Of a DNA stretch of 64,000 nt, positions 1 to 8,118 are shown in pieces. A model generated the notes under the pieces. The model searched no databases. It saw only the letters and a list, made by a program, of their open reading frames with translations, and was not told the origin of the DNA. The position numbers were made by a program, and so were the translations under genes. Source of the stretch: Xylophilus sp. (GTDB lineage Bacteria > Pseudomonadota > Gammaproteobacteria > Burkholderiales > Burkholderiaceae_C); contig WNDY01000015.1 in NCBI GenBank assembly GCA_009914555.1, positions 1 through 64,000 on the forward strand, in the 5' to 3' direction. Position 1 is the first letter of the stretch; each line of letters begins with the position of its first letter.

Positions 1-48
1 ACGCACGGCGGGCGTGGTGCGGGCGTTCCTGTGCAGGGCGATCAGCAT
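1..48 (-). CDS. IS481-family transposase, N-terminal fragment (runs off left edge)
   Basis: Reading leftward from an ATG at 46-48, the only visible residues are MLIALHRNARTTPAVR. This resembles the start of IS481-family transposases, which begin with a short leader and an NARTTP-like motif before the first helix-turn-helix. A strong Shine-Dalgarno (GGAGGT, read on the minus strand, at about 53-58) sits just upstream. The rest of the gene lies outside the window, so integrity cannot be judged. The family call rests on 16 residues and is therefore tentative. Confidence 0.6.
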   Translation of the reverse strand, partial: MLIALHRNARTTPAVR

Positions 49-172
49 GCTTGGACCTCCGGAGGTGATTGCAGTGACTCTATCAATCCTCGCATCACCG
101 CTCGGGCCATGAAGAGTGGATAGCGATTCTCGCTTATGCAATCATCCGGGATGCGACAGATAGGTGTCCGTA
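1..172 (-). mobile_element. End of an IS481-like insertion sequence
   Basis: The transposase start at 48 and the non-coding leader to about 150-180 appear to be the 5' end of an insertion sequence. Immediately to the right the reading switches to the interior of a Bug receptor gene, so the element end must lie near 150-180. The exact terminal inverted repeat cannot be fixed because the other end is outside the window. Confidence 0.45.
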
Positions 173-939
173 AATCAGGGGCAAGATCACTGGGAGCGGA
201 CTATGTCGCCAAATCCGCGCCGAACGGACGTACGCTGCTGGCGGTTTCTTCGCCGCACTATGCCAACAAGAGCATTTATCCGAAATTGCCCTTCGATCCG
301 GTCAAGGATTTTCGGGCCGTTGCCGGATATGGCGAGGCATGCCTTGGCTTGGTGGTGCCGGAAGATTCCCCGTTCAAGAAGATCCAGGATCTCGTGACAT
401 TTGCGCAGGCCAATCCCGGAAAGCTCACCTATTCCTCCTCGGGCAATGGCGCCGTAACACATCTGGCCGCGGCGGAGTTCCTCTCCCGTGCCCATGCCAC
501 TGCGGTCCACGTTCCCTACAAGGGCGGTGATGGCGCCGTCGCGGACGTTGCCGCCAACCAGATATCGTTCACCTTCGCACCGCTGACGGCCGTAGTGCCG
601 CTGGTCGAAGGCAGGCGGATGCGTCTGCTGGCCGTCAGCTCCGCCAGACGGGTGGCGTCCGTCCCCCATGTCCCGACGGTGGCGGAATCCGGATTTCCGG
701 GGTACGAGGTCGTGTCCTTTTTCGGTTTTCTCGTACCGGCGGCCACACCCGATGATCGGATCGCGGCCCTGTCGCGTGCCATGGTCGCGATCGCCAAGAC
801 CAACCAGTTCGTGGACTTCGCGACGCTGCGCGGATTTTCTGTGCATGTCACCGACAGCGTGGAATTCGGAAAGACGCGTCAGGCGGAAATGGAGCACTGG
901 GCTGCCCTCGTGGCGAAAAGCGGCGCCAAGCAGGAGTAA
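136..939 (+). pseudogene. Bug (TctC) receptor, 5'-truncated by IS insertion
   Basis: From about residue 15 the product follows the Bug periplasmic receptor fold: LGADYVAKSAPNG (the usual GADxVAKAxPDG region), the KLPFDPVKDF motif, the ALITYSSSGNG-like glycine loop (here KLTYSSSGNG), VPYKGG, and RVASVPHVPTVAESGFPGYE near the C-terminus. Full-length relatives have about 320 residues with a signal peptide and a first ligand loop (VPFxPGG...) of about 70 residues. Both are absent here. The nominal ATG at 136 lies in sequence I attribute to the IS end, so a correctly exported receptor is unlikely. The downstream dehydratase gene is 85 bp away, so this was probably the first gene of a Bug-dehydratase-porin-Bug unit. 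Confidence 0.75.
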
Positions 940-1024
940 TCAATTCATAGCGGGTTATGGCAGTTCTTCGGATAAGCCCGGAGGCTTTGCCGCGTCCCGT
1001 GCCGATTCATTGGGAAAGCGTTTC

Positions 1025-2191
1025 ATGAAGATCTCGAAAATAACTCCCTATTTCTTCAATCCGCGCAGCAGCCGGAATCTGCTGCTCATCCGTGTGGAGG
1101 CCGAGGATGGAACCTACGGCTGGGGCGAGTGCTATACCAGCCCGCGCAAGGAACGGGTGGTGGAAATGTTCATCCGGGAAATGACGCCCTACGTCATCGG
1201 ACGCAGCGTTTTCGATATCCGCCACACCTGGAAAATCATGTTCGACGATTTTGCGGTGCGCCGCGGATCGGTGGACCTTTCCTGTGCCTGGAGCGGCATC
1301 GAGATCGCCACCTGGGACATCATCGGCAAAATTGCGGGCCTGCCGGTCTACAAGATGCTCGGCGGCGCCAACCGCGAAAAGATCCGGCTCTATGCCAACG
1401 GCTGGGCCGACCAAGCCCGCGACCTCGACGAACTGTGCGACGCGGCCCGCAAGACGGTGGCCCAGGGCTGGTCGGCGCTCAAATGGGATCCGTTCTCCGG
1501 ACCCTGGCGTACCTTCATTGCCAAGAGGGAAGAAGACGCGGCGGTCGAGAACGTCCGCGTGCTGCGCGAAGCGGTGGGGCCGGGCGTGGAACTGCTCATC
1601 GATGCGCACCGCCGGGTTGCGCCGCAGCAGGCGATCTTCTTTGCCCGCCGGGTGGAGTCTTACGGGATCATGCAGTTGGAGGATCCCAGCCTCGCCGACA
1701 ACATGGACCTGGTAGCGCAGACGCGGGAGGCTTCCTCCATCCCCATCGTCACCGGCGAGACGCTCTATTCCAAGGAGCAATTCATCCAGGTCTTCGAGCG
1801 CCGGGCGGCCGACGTCATCAACCCCGACGTCACAGTGGCCGGCGGCATCCTGGCCTGCATGGAGATAGCCGCGATGGCCGAGCCCTACGGCATCGCCTTC
1901 AGCCCGCACAACAACAACACCACGGTGGTGGGCCTGGCCGCGACGCTCCATCTGGCAATGGCCAGCCCCAACTTTCTGATCGGCGAATACTTCGTCAGCC
2001 TGGCGCCTGGCTGCGATCCCATCGGGACCCAGCGCCCCCGCGTCGAGAACGGCTGGGGCCACGTGCCCGACACGCCGGGCCTGGGCATCGACGTGGACAT
2101 CGACGAGGTCCTCGCGTGGCCCTACCAAGACCTCGGCGCCCGCAACCTCCGGCATCCCGAAGACGAGTTCCCGAAGGAAGGCTGCGTCTGA
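1025..2191 (+). CDS. Enolase-superfamily acid-sugar dehydratase (mandelate racemase/galactonate dehydratase type)
   Basis: A 388-residue protein with the N-terminal capping domain (1-125) and the C-terminal barrel of the mandelate-racemase/muconate-lactonising group. Visible active-site positions are KWD (153-155), metal ligands D193 (in LIDAH), E219 (in LEDP) and E245 (in TGET), and a D268 (NPD)-H295 (FSPH) pair typical of the general acid/base dyad in galactonate-dehydratase-like members. These enzymes abstract the alpha-proton of an aldonic or hydroxy acid and eliminate water to give a 2-keto-3-deoxy acid. The start at 1025 is chosen because MKISKITPYF matches the family N-terminus; in-frame codons extend further upstream but are not family-like. 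It is followed 62 bp later by a porin and then a Bug receptor, suggesting uptake and dehydration of the same acid. The exact substrate is unknown. Confidence 0.88.
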   Translation: MKISKITPYFFNPRSSRNLLLIRVEAEDGTYGWGECYTSPRKERVVEMFIREMTPYVIGRSVFDIRHTWKIMFDDFAVRRGSVDLSCAWSGIEIATWDIIGKIAGLPVYKMLGGANREKIRLYANGWADQARDLDELCDAARKTVAQGWSALKWDPFSGPWRTFIAKREEDAAVENVRVLREAVGPGVELLIDAHRRVAPQQAIFFARRVESYGIMQLEDPSLADNMDLVAQTREASSIPIVTGETLYSKEQFIQVFERRAADVINPDVTVAGGILACMEIAAMAEPYGIAFSPHNNNTTVVGLAATLHLAMASPNFLIGEYFVSLAPGCDPIGTQRPRVENGWGHVPDTPGLGIDVDIDEVLAWPYQDLGARNLRHPEDEFPKEGCV

Positions 2192-2253
2192 GCGCGCGGC
2201 ACGGGCAGCTTTTCGACAAGCGCGCCTTCACCGTATCAAGAACAGGAGACAAT

Positions 2254-3357
2254 ATGCACAGATCCAGGCTCACCTTTCTCCTCTGCGCGTCGGCGCCGCT
2301 GTTCGCGCAGGCGCAGTCCCCGGTCGCCATCTTTGGCGTGGTCGATGCCGGCGCGGGGCGCATCAGCACCACAGGCACGGGCCACGCATCGGGGCTGTTG
2401 ACCGGCGGCAACGGAACCAGCCGGCTGGGCTTCCGGGGTTCGGAGGATCTGGGCAGCGGCTACTCGGCCGGCTTCCACCTGGAGGGAGAGCTGCAGACGG
2501 ACACGGGCAATGCCAACGGCTTGAACTTCATGCGACGTTCCACCGTGAGCCTGTCCGGACCCATGGGCGAGATCCGCATGGGCCGGGACTTCGCGCCCAG
2601 CTATCTCAGCATGAGCCTCTACGACGTGTACGGGCAGCGCGGTTTCGGGTTCGTGGAGAACTATGGTCCGACCGCCGGCGTGATGACTTCGGGCGGCAGT
2701 ACCTTCAGCTATATCCGCACCAGCAACTCCGTGGCGTACTTCCTGCCAGCAGGCGCGTTGAACGGCACCGTGCAGTACGCCTTCGGCGAGCGCAACTCGC
2801 AGACCGCGACCACCGCTGCCAACAGTTCGAAGCAGGGAAATTACATGGGAGGCCGGCTGGGCTATGCGAGCGGGCGGCTGGACGTCGGCGCAAGCTACGG
2901 CGTTTTCCATGACGTGAGCTGGGCCGCGGCCTATGTCGCTGACTACACGGTCGCCAACGTCGGCGGCTCCTACAACTTCGGCGTCGTGAAGCTCCTGGTG
3001 CTGGTCCAGAGCGAGTCCATGTCCGGCCGGGCGGGCCAGGCTGGCTTCCGTTTCAACACCTACTCGCTGGGCGCCAGCATGCCGGTCGGCGGCGGCGTGG
3101 TCCGCGCGAACTGCAGCAGGTATGACAACAAGACGGCAGGCCAGTCCGACCGGGACGCCCGGAAGTTCGCGCTGGGCTATATCTACCACCTCTCCAGGCG
3201 CACCGCGCTCTATGCCGACGTGGCGCGGGTCAGCAATTCCGGGGCCGCGGCCTTCGGCATCGGCAACATTGGCGGCAGCATCTCCGGTGCTGCAGCAGTT
3301 CCGGTGGCGGGCGGCAGGGCCACGGGCTATGCCGCAGGCTTACGTCACATTTTCTGA
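2254..3357 (+). CDS. Gram-negative porin (Burkholderiales OmpC-like)
   Basis: A 367-residue outer-membrane porin. Residues 1-20 form a signal peptide (LTFLLCASAPLFAQAQ) followed directly by the family hallmark SPVAIFGVVDAG, the first beta strand. Other typical segments are SRLGFRGSEDLGSGYSAGF, the R-rich constriction motif GEIRMGRDFAP and a terminal strand ending in aromatic F (AAGLRHIF), needed for outer-membrane assembly. The ATG at 2254 has an AGGAGA ribosome-binding site 5 bp upstream. It sits between the dehydratase and a Bug receptor, so it may admit the same organic acid through the outer membrane; that link is inference from position. Confidence 0.92.
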   Translation: MHRSRLTFLLCASAPLFAQAQSPVAIFGVVDAGAGRISTTGTGHASGLLTGGNGTSRLGFRGSEDLGSGYSAGFHLEGELQTDTGNANGLNFMRRSTVSLSGPMGEIRMGRDFAPSYLSMSLYDVYGQRGFGFVENYGPTAGVMTSGGSTFSYIRTSNSVAYFLPAGALNGTVQYAFGERNSQTATTAANSSKQGNYMGGRLGYASGRLDVGASYGVFHDVSWAAAYVADYTVANVGGSYNFGVVKLLVLVQSESMSGRAGQAGFRFNTYSLGASMPVGGGVVRANCSRYDNKTAGQSDRDARKFALGYIYHLSRRTALYADVARVSNSGAAAFGIGNIGGSISGAAAVPVAGGRATGYAAGLRHIF

Positions 3358-3387
3358 GCCGGGCAGCCGCCGTCGCCTCAGATTCAT

Positions 3388-3410
3388 ACATCATAGATCA
3401 TGCATGATGT
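3388..3410. promoter_or_regulatory. Nested palindrome, candidate operator
   Basis: ACATCAT (3388-3394) and ATGATGT (3404-3410) are perfect inverted arms. Nested inside and overlapping them, ATCATGCATGAT (3397-3408) is a 12-bp perfect palindrome. The site lies between the porin and the next Bug gene, 62 bp before that gene's start, where a GntR- or similar dimeric regulator could bind. No regulator gene of that kind is adjacent. Confidence 0.4.
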
Positions 3411-3472
3411 TGACGCGTAGGAATGCGCGGCCGATACTGCGCCGCTTCAACGGCAAATACACGGAGACAGAC

Positions 3473-4405
3473 ATGCACATGGACAGGCGAGGGGCTCTGG
3501 CCCTGGCAGCCGGCAGCCTCGTGTTACCCGCCATGGGGTATTCGGCGGAGCCCGCCTGGCCGCGACAGGTGCTGAAGTTCGTCAACCCGAACGTGGCGGG
3601 CGGCACGTCGGACATCCTGGGCCGCATGGTCGGCATCCCGCTGGCGAAGGCGCTGGGTCAGCCGGTGATCGTGGACAACCGACCCGGAGGCAATGGCAAC
3701 GTGGGCGCTGCGCTGGTGGCGCAAGCCACGGACGGGCATACGGTGATGGTCAGCGACATCCCGTCGCTCGCCATCAGCGAGACGCTCTACCAGGACTTGC
3801 CCTACAAGCTCGACCGGGACCTGCAGGCCGTTGCGATGCTGGCCTATTCACCGCACGTGTTCGCCGTCACCGCGGACCTGCAGGCGCATGATCTGCAGGG
3901 GCTGGTGGCACTGTCGAAGAAGCGGCGCGTCAACATCGCCCTGCCGTTTCTGGGAACCCCCAACCACCTGGGCGCGTTGGAACTGGCCCAGCGGGTGGGC
4001 CTGTCCTGCCAGTTCGTTCCCTACAAGGGCGGCGCCCAGGCGCTGGCGGATACCGTGGGTGGAACAGCCGACCTCGTGGTCACTTCGGTGCTGCCGGCGA
4101 TTCCGCTGCTGCAGGCCCGCAAGCTGCGGGCTGTGGGCATTTCCGGTCGAGCCCGTTCGCCGCTGCTGCCGCAGGTGCGGACCATCGCGGAGCAGGGCGC
4201 ACCCGGTTTCGAGACCGGCAGCTGGCAAGGCGTGACCGCCCCGCGGCGCATGGCCGAGACCGCCGTGGACCGCCTGCAGGTCGAACTGCTCAAGATCGCG
4301 CGCTCGGCCGACTTCGCCAGGCGCCTGACCGAACTCGGCGCCGAGGCCGCGCCGCAGGACCGCCGCGAGATGGCCGCCTTCATCAAACAGGAGTCCGCGC
4401 GCTGA
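3473..4405 (+). CDS. Bug (TctC) family periplasmic substrate receptor
   Basis: A 310-residue receptor with an RR-containing signal peptide (MDRRGALALAAGS..., about 1-25). The usual first loop (VPFxPGG) is altered to FVNPNVAGGTSD. Then come GQPVIVDNRPGGNGN, the VPYKGG loop (FVPYKGGAQALAD) and the C-terminal domain. In characterised Bug proteins (for example Bordetella BugD/BugE) these two loops clamp a carboxylate-bearing ligand. The ATG at 3473 is taken because GGAGA lies 6 bp upstream; a second in-frame ATG at 3479 is also possible. It follows the porin by 115 bp and ends the dehydratase module. No TctA/TctB membrane subunits are nearby, so it must share a permease encoded elsewhere or act as a sensor. 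Confidence 0.9.
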   Translation: MHMDRRGALALAAGSLVLPAMGYSAEPAWPRQVLKFVNPNVAGGTSDILGRMVGIPLAKALGQPVIVDNRPGGNGNVGAALVAQATDGHTVMVSDIPSLAISETLYQDLPYKLDRDLQAVAMLAYSPHVFAVTADLQAHDLQGLVALSKKRRVNIALPFLGTPNHLGALELAQRVGLSCQFVPYKGGAQALADTVGGTADLVVTSVLPAIPLLQARKLRAVGISGRARSPLLPQVRTIAEQGAPGFETGSWQGVTAPRRMAETAVDRLQVELLKIARSADFARRLTELGAEAAPQDRREMAAFIKQESAR

Positions 4406-4672
4406 AACGCCGTGATCGCCCGGTCCCGGGGTCAGCTCGAATCCGTCAACTGAACCAAGGCCCGGATGCGGTCATGCGACGTCGTCAGGCTTCACCACAT
4501 CTGCGCCGCCGCTACGGCAGGCGCCTGGAACAGCGGTGCCGCAACCGAGGCGTAGCCCAGCTGTGCCATCGCTTCCATCGTGCCTTCCTCCCTCGCAGTG
4601 CGTCGAACATCCCGGCACGCCTCACAGCGCAGCCGCCCTGGCTAGAACCTGTTCCCCCTGACCTTCCTACCC
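4406..4672. other. Intergenic stretch, no supported gene
   Basis: 267 bp between a Bug gene and the Ldh-type dehydrogenase. Short reading frames exist on both strands but none has family-like content or a convincing ribosome-binding site. No palindrome or terminator hairpin of note was found. Confidence 0.5.
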
Positions 4673-5677
4673 ATGCAAGCCGCTCGATATTCCCTTGACG
4701 ATCTGGTCGTGTTCGGCCGTGACCTGCTGGCCGCGGCCGGCATGGAACTCTCCAAGGCCCAGCGCGTGGCGGAACTGCTGATGCTCTCCGACGCCATGGG
4801 CCGCCGCACCCACGACCTCGCGTTGATTCCGCTGTACCTCTCCGATATCGCGAAGGGCGGCATGACACTCAGCGGCGACTTCGAGATCGTGTCCGACCGG
4901 GGCGCTGCGCTGGTCATCGATGCACGCCGCCTGCCGGGCCTCTGGCTCATGGACTCCGCGATCCAGCTCGCCACCGATCGCGTGGGGCGTTACGGCGTGG
5001 TGTCGGTGGCCATCCGGCGCAGCCACCACATTGGCTGTCTTGCCGCGTTGGCGAAACAGGCCGCCGACCGCGGCTTGGTCATCACCATCGCCAATTCCGA
5101 ACCATCGGCCCGGCGCGTAGCGCCCTACGGCGGCAAGGAGGCGCTGTTCACGCCCAACCCCTTCGCGTTCGGCTACCCCGGGCCGGACCATCCGGTGCTG
5201 GTGGATATCTGCGCGAGCATCACTACCGTGTCCATGACCCGCACCAAGTACGCGGCGGGCGAGCGCTTTGCACATCCCTGGCTGCTTGATGCCGATGGCC
5301 GGCCGACCAACGACCCCGCCGTGCTGGAACACACTGAGCCGCGCGGTTCGCTGCAGTTGCTGGGCGGACAGGAGTACGGGCACAAGGGTTTCGGGCTGGC
5401 GCTGATGATCGAAGCGCTGTCGCAGGGGCTCTCCGGCTATGGCCGCGCGGACAAGCCGGTTGCCTGGGGCGGCGGCAACATCTTCTTGCAGGTGCTCGAT
5501 CCCGCTTTTTTCAGCGGCCGCGACGAATTCGAGCGGCAGACGGACTTCTTCGGCGATGCCTGCAGGGCCAGTCTGCCCGTCGATCCGGCCCGCCCCGTCC
5601 GCCTGCCCGGCGACGAAGCTGCCCGCCTGCAGGCGCAGGCCGAACGCGACGGGCTGGGCTATATGGAGGCGACCTAA
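4673..5677 (+). CDS. Ldh-family (malate/L-sulfolactate/ureidoglycolate-type) NAD(P)-dependent dehydrogenase
   Basis: A 334-residue member of the malate/L-lactate dehydrogenase family, which has its own fold unrelated to classical Rossmann lactate dehydrogenases. Family markers are the substrate/cofactor segment VAIRRSHHIGCLA (about 117-129, with the conserved SxHxG), the loop VAPYGGKEALFTPNPFAFG, the strand VLVDICASITTVSMT, and QEYGHKGFGLALMIEALSQGLSG near residue 240. Members oxidise 2-hydroxy acids such as sulfolactate, ureidoglycolate or malate with NAD(P)+. Length is slightly short of the usual 340-360. It stands alone, between the Bug-porin module and a convergent LysR gene. Confidence 0.88.
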   Translation: MQAARYSLDDLVVFGRDLLAAAGMELSKAQRVAELLMLSDAMGRRTHDLALIPLYLSDIAKGGMTLSGDFEIVSDRGAALVIDARRLPGLWLMDSAIQLATDRVGRYGVVSVAIRRSHHIGCLAALAKQAADRGLVITIANSEPSARRVAPYGGKEALFTPNPFAFGYPGPDHPVLVDICASITTVSMTRTKYAAGERFAHPWLLDADGRPTNDPAVLEHTEPRGSLQLLGGQEYGHKGFGLALMIEALSQGLSGYGRADKPVAWGGGNIFLQVLDPAFFSGRDEFERQTDFFGDACRASLPVDPARPVRLPGDEAARLQAQAERDGLGYMEAT

Positions 5678-6039
5678 ACGGCGCTCGAGGCCGCTGCGCG
5701 ACAGTTCCGGGTGAGGATGCCTGGCACGCCCTAGCAGTTGCCCCGGGGCGGCTACCCGGCAGAGACACGGGCCTGCCTCGGCAGCTAGGAGCGGCTCCCC
5801 ATGACCGCCTGGCGGAAGCAGATAGCAGCAGCAACCTGCCGCATGACGTCCATGGATGTCCGGGCGTCGTTCCAAGCGAATGGGCAGGCGGCCGAAGCCG
5901 ACAAACCATGCATGGGCCCCTCTGCGCCAGCCAGCGGTGCTTTCCCGTGCGCTCGCCATTCTCGACCTCCCTTGCCGGCAATCCTGTTCGGTACGTCGCG
6001 ACCTGGCCGATGCGCTGGGCACCGTGCGCAGTTGTTGCC
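5678..6039 (+). other. Gene-poor stretch with a possible IclR-type HTH relic
   Basis: 362 bp with no intact gene. Between about 5920 and 6035 on the plus strand, pieces in different frames read QPAVLSRALAILDL, then SLAGNPVR, then RRDLADALGTVRS. Joined across two frameshifts they resemble the N-terminal helix-turn-helix of an IclR-family regulator (RALAILDLLAG...RDLADALG). If right, this is a decayed regulator fragment. The call is weak because it needs two shifts and rests on about 35 residues. Confidence 0.25.
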
Positions 6040-6972
6040 TTATGCCCTGCCTGTGTCCTGCAGCGGCTGGCGGAACAGCGCCGGCCCACGCGCCCGAAGC
6101 AGTGCCAGGATGCGCGCGGCCGCCGGGGAAAGATAGCCTGCACGCCGGTGTGTCACGCCCAGGCTACGGCGCAGCGTGGTCGCCGCGAGGCGCACTTCCT
6201 TGAGCACGTCGGTGTCGCGCTGCAGCGCTAGCGTGTGGCGCGAAACGAAGCTCAACAGCTCGGTGCGCGCCACCATGCGTGGCAGCAGCGGGATGGTGTT
6301 GGCCTCGATCTGCACCGTAGGCCGCGCGAGTCCCACCGAGGCGAAGGCGGCGTCGATCCATTGACGGCTGGCGATGGTGGGTGTCGGCAGCGCCCAGCGG
6401 TAAGCCAGCAGAGCTTCCATTGTGATGCGCCGCTGTGCGAAAACAGGATGCGTGGGGCTTGCAGCCACGACCACGACGTCCTTCACGATGGCGTGCGACA
6501 CGAGGTCGGGATCGCGGTCGGCTGTCAAGCCTATCTGCAGGTCCAGCCGGCCTTCGCGCAGACTTTGCCACAGGTCGGTGCTGGAGCCGGTGACGATGTC
6601 GATGGTCGTTCCGGCGCCGTCGGCCAGTGCCAGCCGGCACAGTTCGGGCAGCAAATGATCGGCCGCGATCGGCCCGCTGCCGATGCGCACATGGCCCGCG
6701 TGGCCGCGGGCGAAGTCGCTGACCTCGCGCATCGCGTCCTCGGCCGCGCCGCGCAGCATGCGGGCGCGCGCGAGCAGCACCTCGCCTACCGGCGTAAGCC
6801 GGATGCCACGGCCGGCGCGTTCGAACAGCGGGCTGCCGAAGGCCTCCTCCAGCCGCTGAATGCATTTGGACAGCGCCGGCTGGCTGCGCGCCAACCGGTC
6901 GGCCGCGCGGCCCAGGTGGCCGGCTTCGGCCGCAGTCTCGAAGTAACGCAGGTCGCGCAGGTGCAGATCCAT
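6040..6972 (-). CDS. LysR-family transcriptional regulator
   Basis: A 310-residue LysR-type protein. The winged helix-turn-helix is MDLHLRDLRYFETAAEAG...GRAADRLARSQPALSKCIQRLEEAFGSPLF (1-52), followed by the linker helix and two Rossmann-like effector subdomains (about 90-300). The ATG at 6972 is chosen because it puts the HTH directly at the N-terminus; an in-frame extension of 58 residues has no family counterpart. It is divergent from the Bug gene at 7073 with 100 bp between, the classic layout for a LysR that activates its neighbour in response to a pathway metabolite and represses itself. Confidence 0.92.
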   Translation of the reverse strand: MDLHLRDLRYFETAAEAGHLGRAADRLARSQPALSKCIQRLEEAFGSPLFERAGRGIRLTPVGEVLLARARMLRGAAEDAMREVSDFARGHAGHVRIGSGPIAADHLLPELCRLALADGAGTTIDIVTGSSTDLWQSLREGRLDLQIGLTADRDPDLVSHAIVKDVVVVAASPTHPVFAQRRITMEALLAYRWALPTPTIASRQWIDAAFASVGLARPTVQIEANTIPLLPRMVARTELLSFVSRHTLALQRDTDVLKEVRLAATTLRRSLGVTHRRAGYLSPAAARILALLRARGPALFRQPLQDTGRA

Positions 6973-6988
6973 GGAATGAACAAAATTT

Positions 6989-7010
6989 ATCGATGGATCG
7001 ATATTATCGA
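6989..7010. promoter_or_regulatory. Candidate LysR binding site in divergent promoter
   Basis: ATCGAT at 6989-6994 and again at 6997-7002, then the perfect 13-bp palindrome TCGATA-T-TATCGA at 6998-7010. The T-N11-A dyad form suits a LysR-type protein. The site lies 17 bp upstream of the LysR start and about 60 bp upstream of the Bug start. Confidence 0.5.
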
Positions 7011-7072
7011 ATGGACGGAATGATTCGTCGTTTCCAGAATGGTGGGCATTCATAGCAACAAGGAGACTCCAG

Positions 7073-8092
7073 ATGCTTTCGGGTTCCCGCATGGCGTCCC
7101 CGGCCACTGTGCACCGGCGCAGGTTTGCCCTGCAAGCGCTGGCCATCGCGGCCGTGCCATCGCTGGCAGTGCCGATCTGGGCGCAGGGCCGCTACCCAGA
7201 GCGGCCGGTTACGCTCGTCGTGCCGTTCGCGCCAGGAGGCAACATCGATTTCACGGCGCGCGTGCTGGCCGAGCCGCTCGGCCGCCTGCTGGGGCAGCCG
7301 GTCATCGTGGACAACCGTCCGGGTGCCGGCGGCGTCATCGGCGCAGCCTTCGTCGCGCGCGCCAAATCCGACGGCTACACGCTGCTGCTGGCCAATTCGG
7401 GGCCGAACGCCGTGGCCAACGCGGTGAGCCGCAAGGTGCCGTACGACGGCGTGAAGGACTTCACCGTGGTCGGAGGCATCACCACCAACCCGGCGGTGCT
7501 CACCGTGTCCACGCGGCTGCCGGCCGCCAACTTCGCGGAATTCGTCGCCTATGCGCACGCGCGCAGCGGCGGCGCCAGCGTCGGTACCGCGGGCAACGGC
7601 TCGTTCACCCACCTGGTGATCGAGCTGGTCCGCGCGCGCACCGGCCTGCTGCTGACCGCCGTTCCCTACAAGGGCACCGGGCCGGCTGCGGCCGACCTCA
7701 TGGGCGGTCAGCTCGATGCCATGGTCGACCAGGTCACTACGGCCGCGCCGCTGGTCACGCAGGGCCGCGTGAAGGCCATCGCCCAGCTGGGGCCTCGGCG
7801 CTCGCATTTGCTTCCCAATGTGCCCACGCTGGCAGAGCAGGGCTTTCCCGATATCGATGGCACGCTCTACACCGGCCTGTTCGCACCGGCTGGCCTGCCG
7901 ACGGACGTGACCGAGCGGCTCGCCGCGGCACTGGAAGCGGCACTGCGCGATCCATCGGTGCGCAAGCGCTACCACGACATGGGCGCCGACGTGTCGACCC
8001 GCCCGCGGGCCGACTTCGCCCGCTATGCCGAAGGCGAGGCCCGCCGCTGGGCCGAAGCCGCGCGTGCGTCGCACGTCTCCATCGACGAATGA
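7073..8092 (+). CDS. Bug (TctC) family periplasmic substrate receptor
   Basis: A 339-residue receptor. A twin-arginine-like export signal (HRRRFALQALAIAAV...WAQG, to about residue 38) precedes VTLVVPFAPGGNIDF, GQPVIVDNRPGAGG, AKSDGYTLL, TAGNGSFTHL and AVPYKGTGPA, all positions that form the ligand clamp in the family. AAGGAGAC lies a few bases before the ATG at 7073. It is the first gene of the unit Bug / LigI-like / hydroxyacid dehydrogenase / RraA-like / Bug / Bug / SMP-30-like and is divergent from the LysR gene. Its stop codon overlaps an ATGATG that could start the next gene. Confidence 0.93.
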   Translation: MLSGSRMASPATVHRRRFALQALAIAAVPSLAVPIWAQGRYPERPVTLVVPFAPGGNIDFTARVLAEPLGRLLGQPVIVDNRPGAGGVIGAAFVARAKSDGYTLLLANSGPNAVANAVSRKVPYDGVKDFTVVGGITTNPAVLTVSTRLPAANFAEFVAYAHARSGGASVGTAGNGSFTHLVIELVRARTGLLLTAVPYKGTGPAAADLMGGQLDAMVDQVTTAAPLVTQGRVKAIAQLGPRRSHLLPNVPTLAEQGFPDIDGTLYTGLFAPAGLPTDVTERLAAALEAALRDPSVRKRYHDMGADVSTRPRADFARYAEGEARRWAEAARASHVSIDE

Positions 8093-8118
8093 TGCGCGGC
8101 GAGGAGGCACACCTGCCC

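Noticed and set aside
668..1024. N-terminal extension of the dehydratase
   Set aside because: It is the shifted-frame reading of the Bug remnant, not family sequence; the family N-terminus begins at 1025.
4667..6022. Long minus-strand open frame (about 450 codons) opposite the Ldh-type gene
   Set aside because: It is antisense to a clearly conserved gene, and its residue composition (His/Arg/Gly/Ala-rich) is what high-GC antisense frames give.
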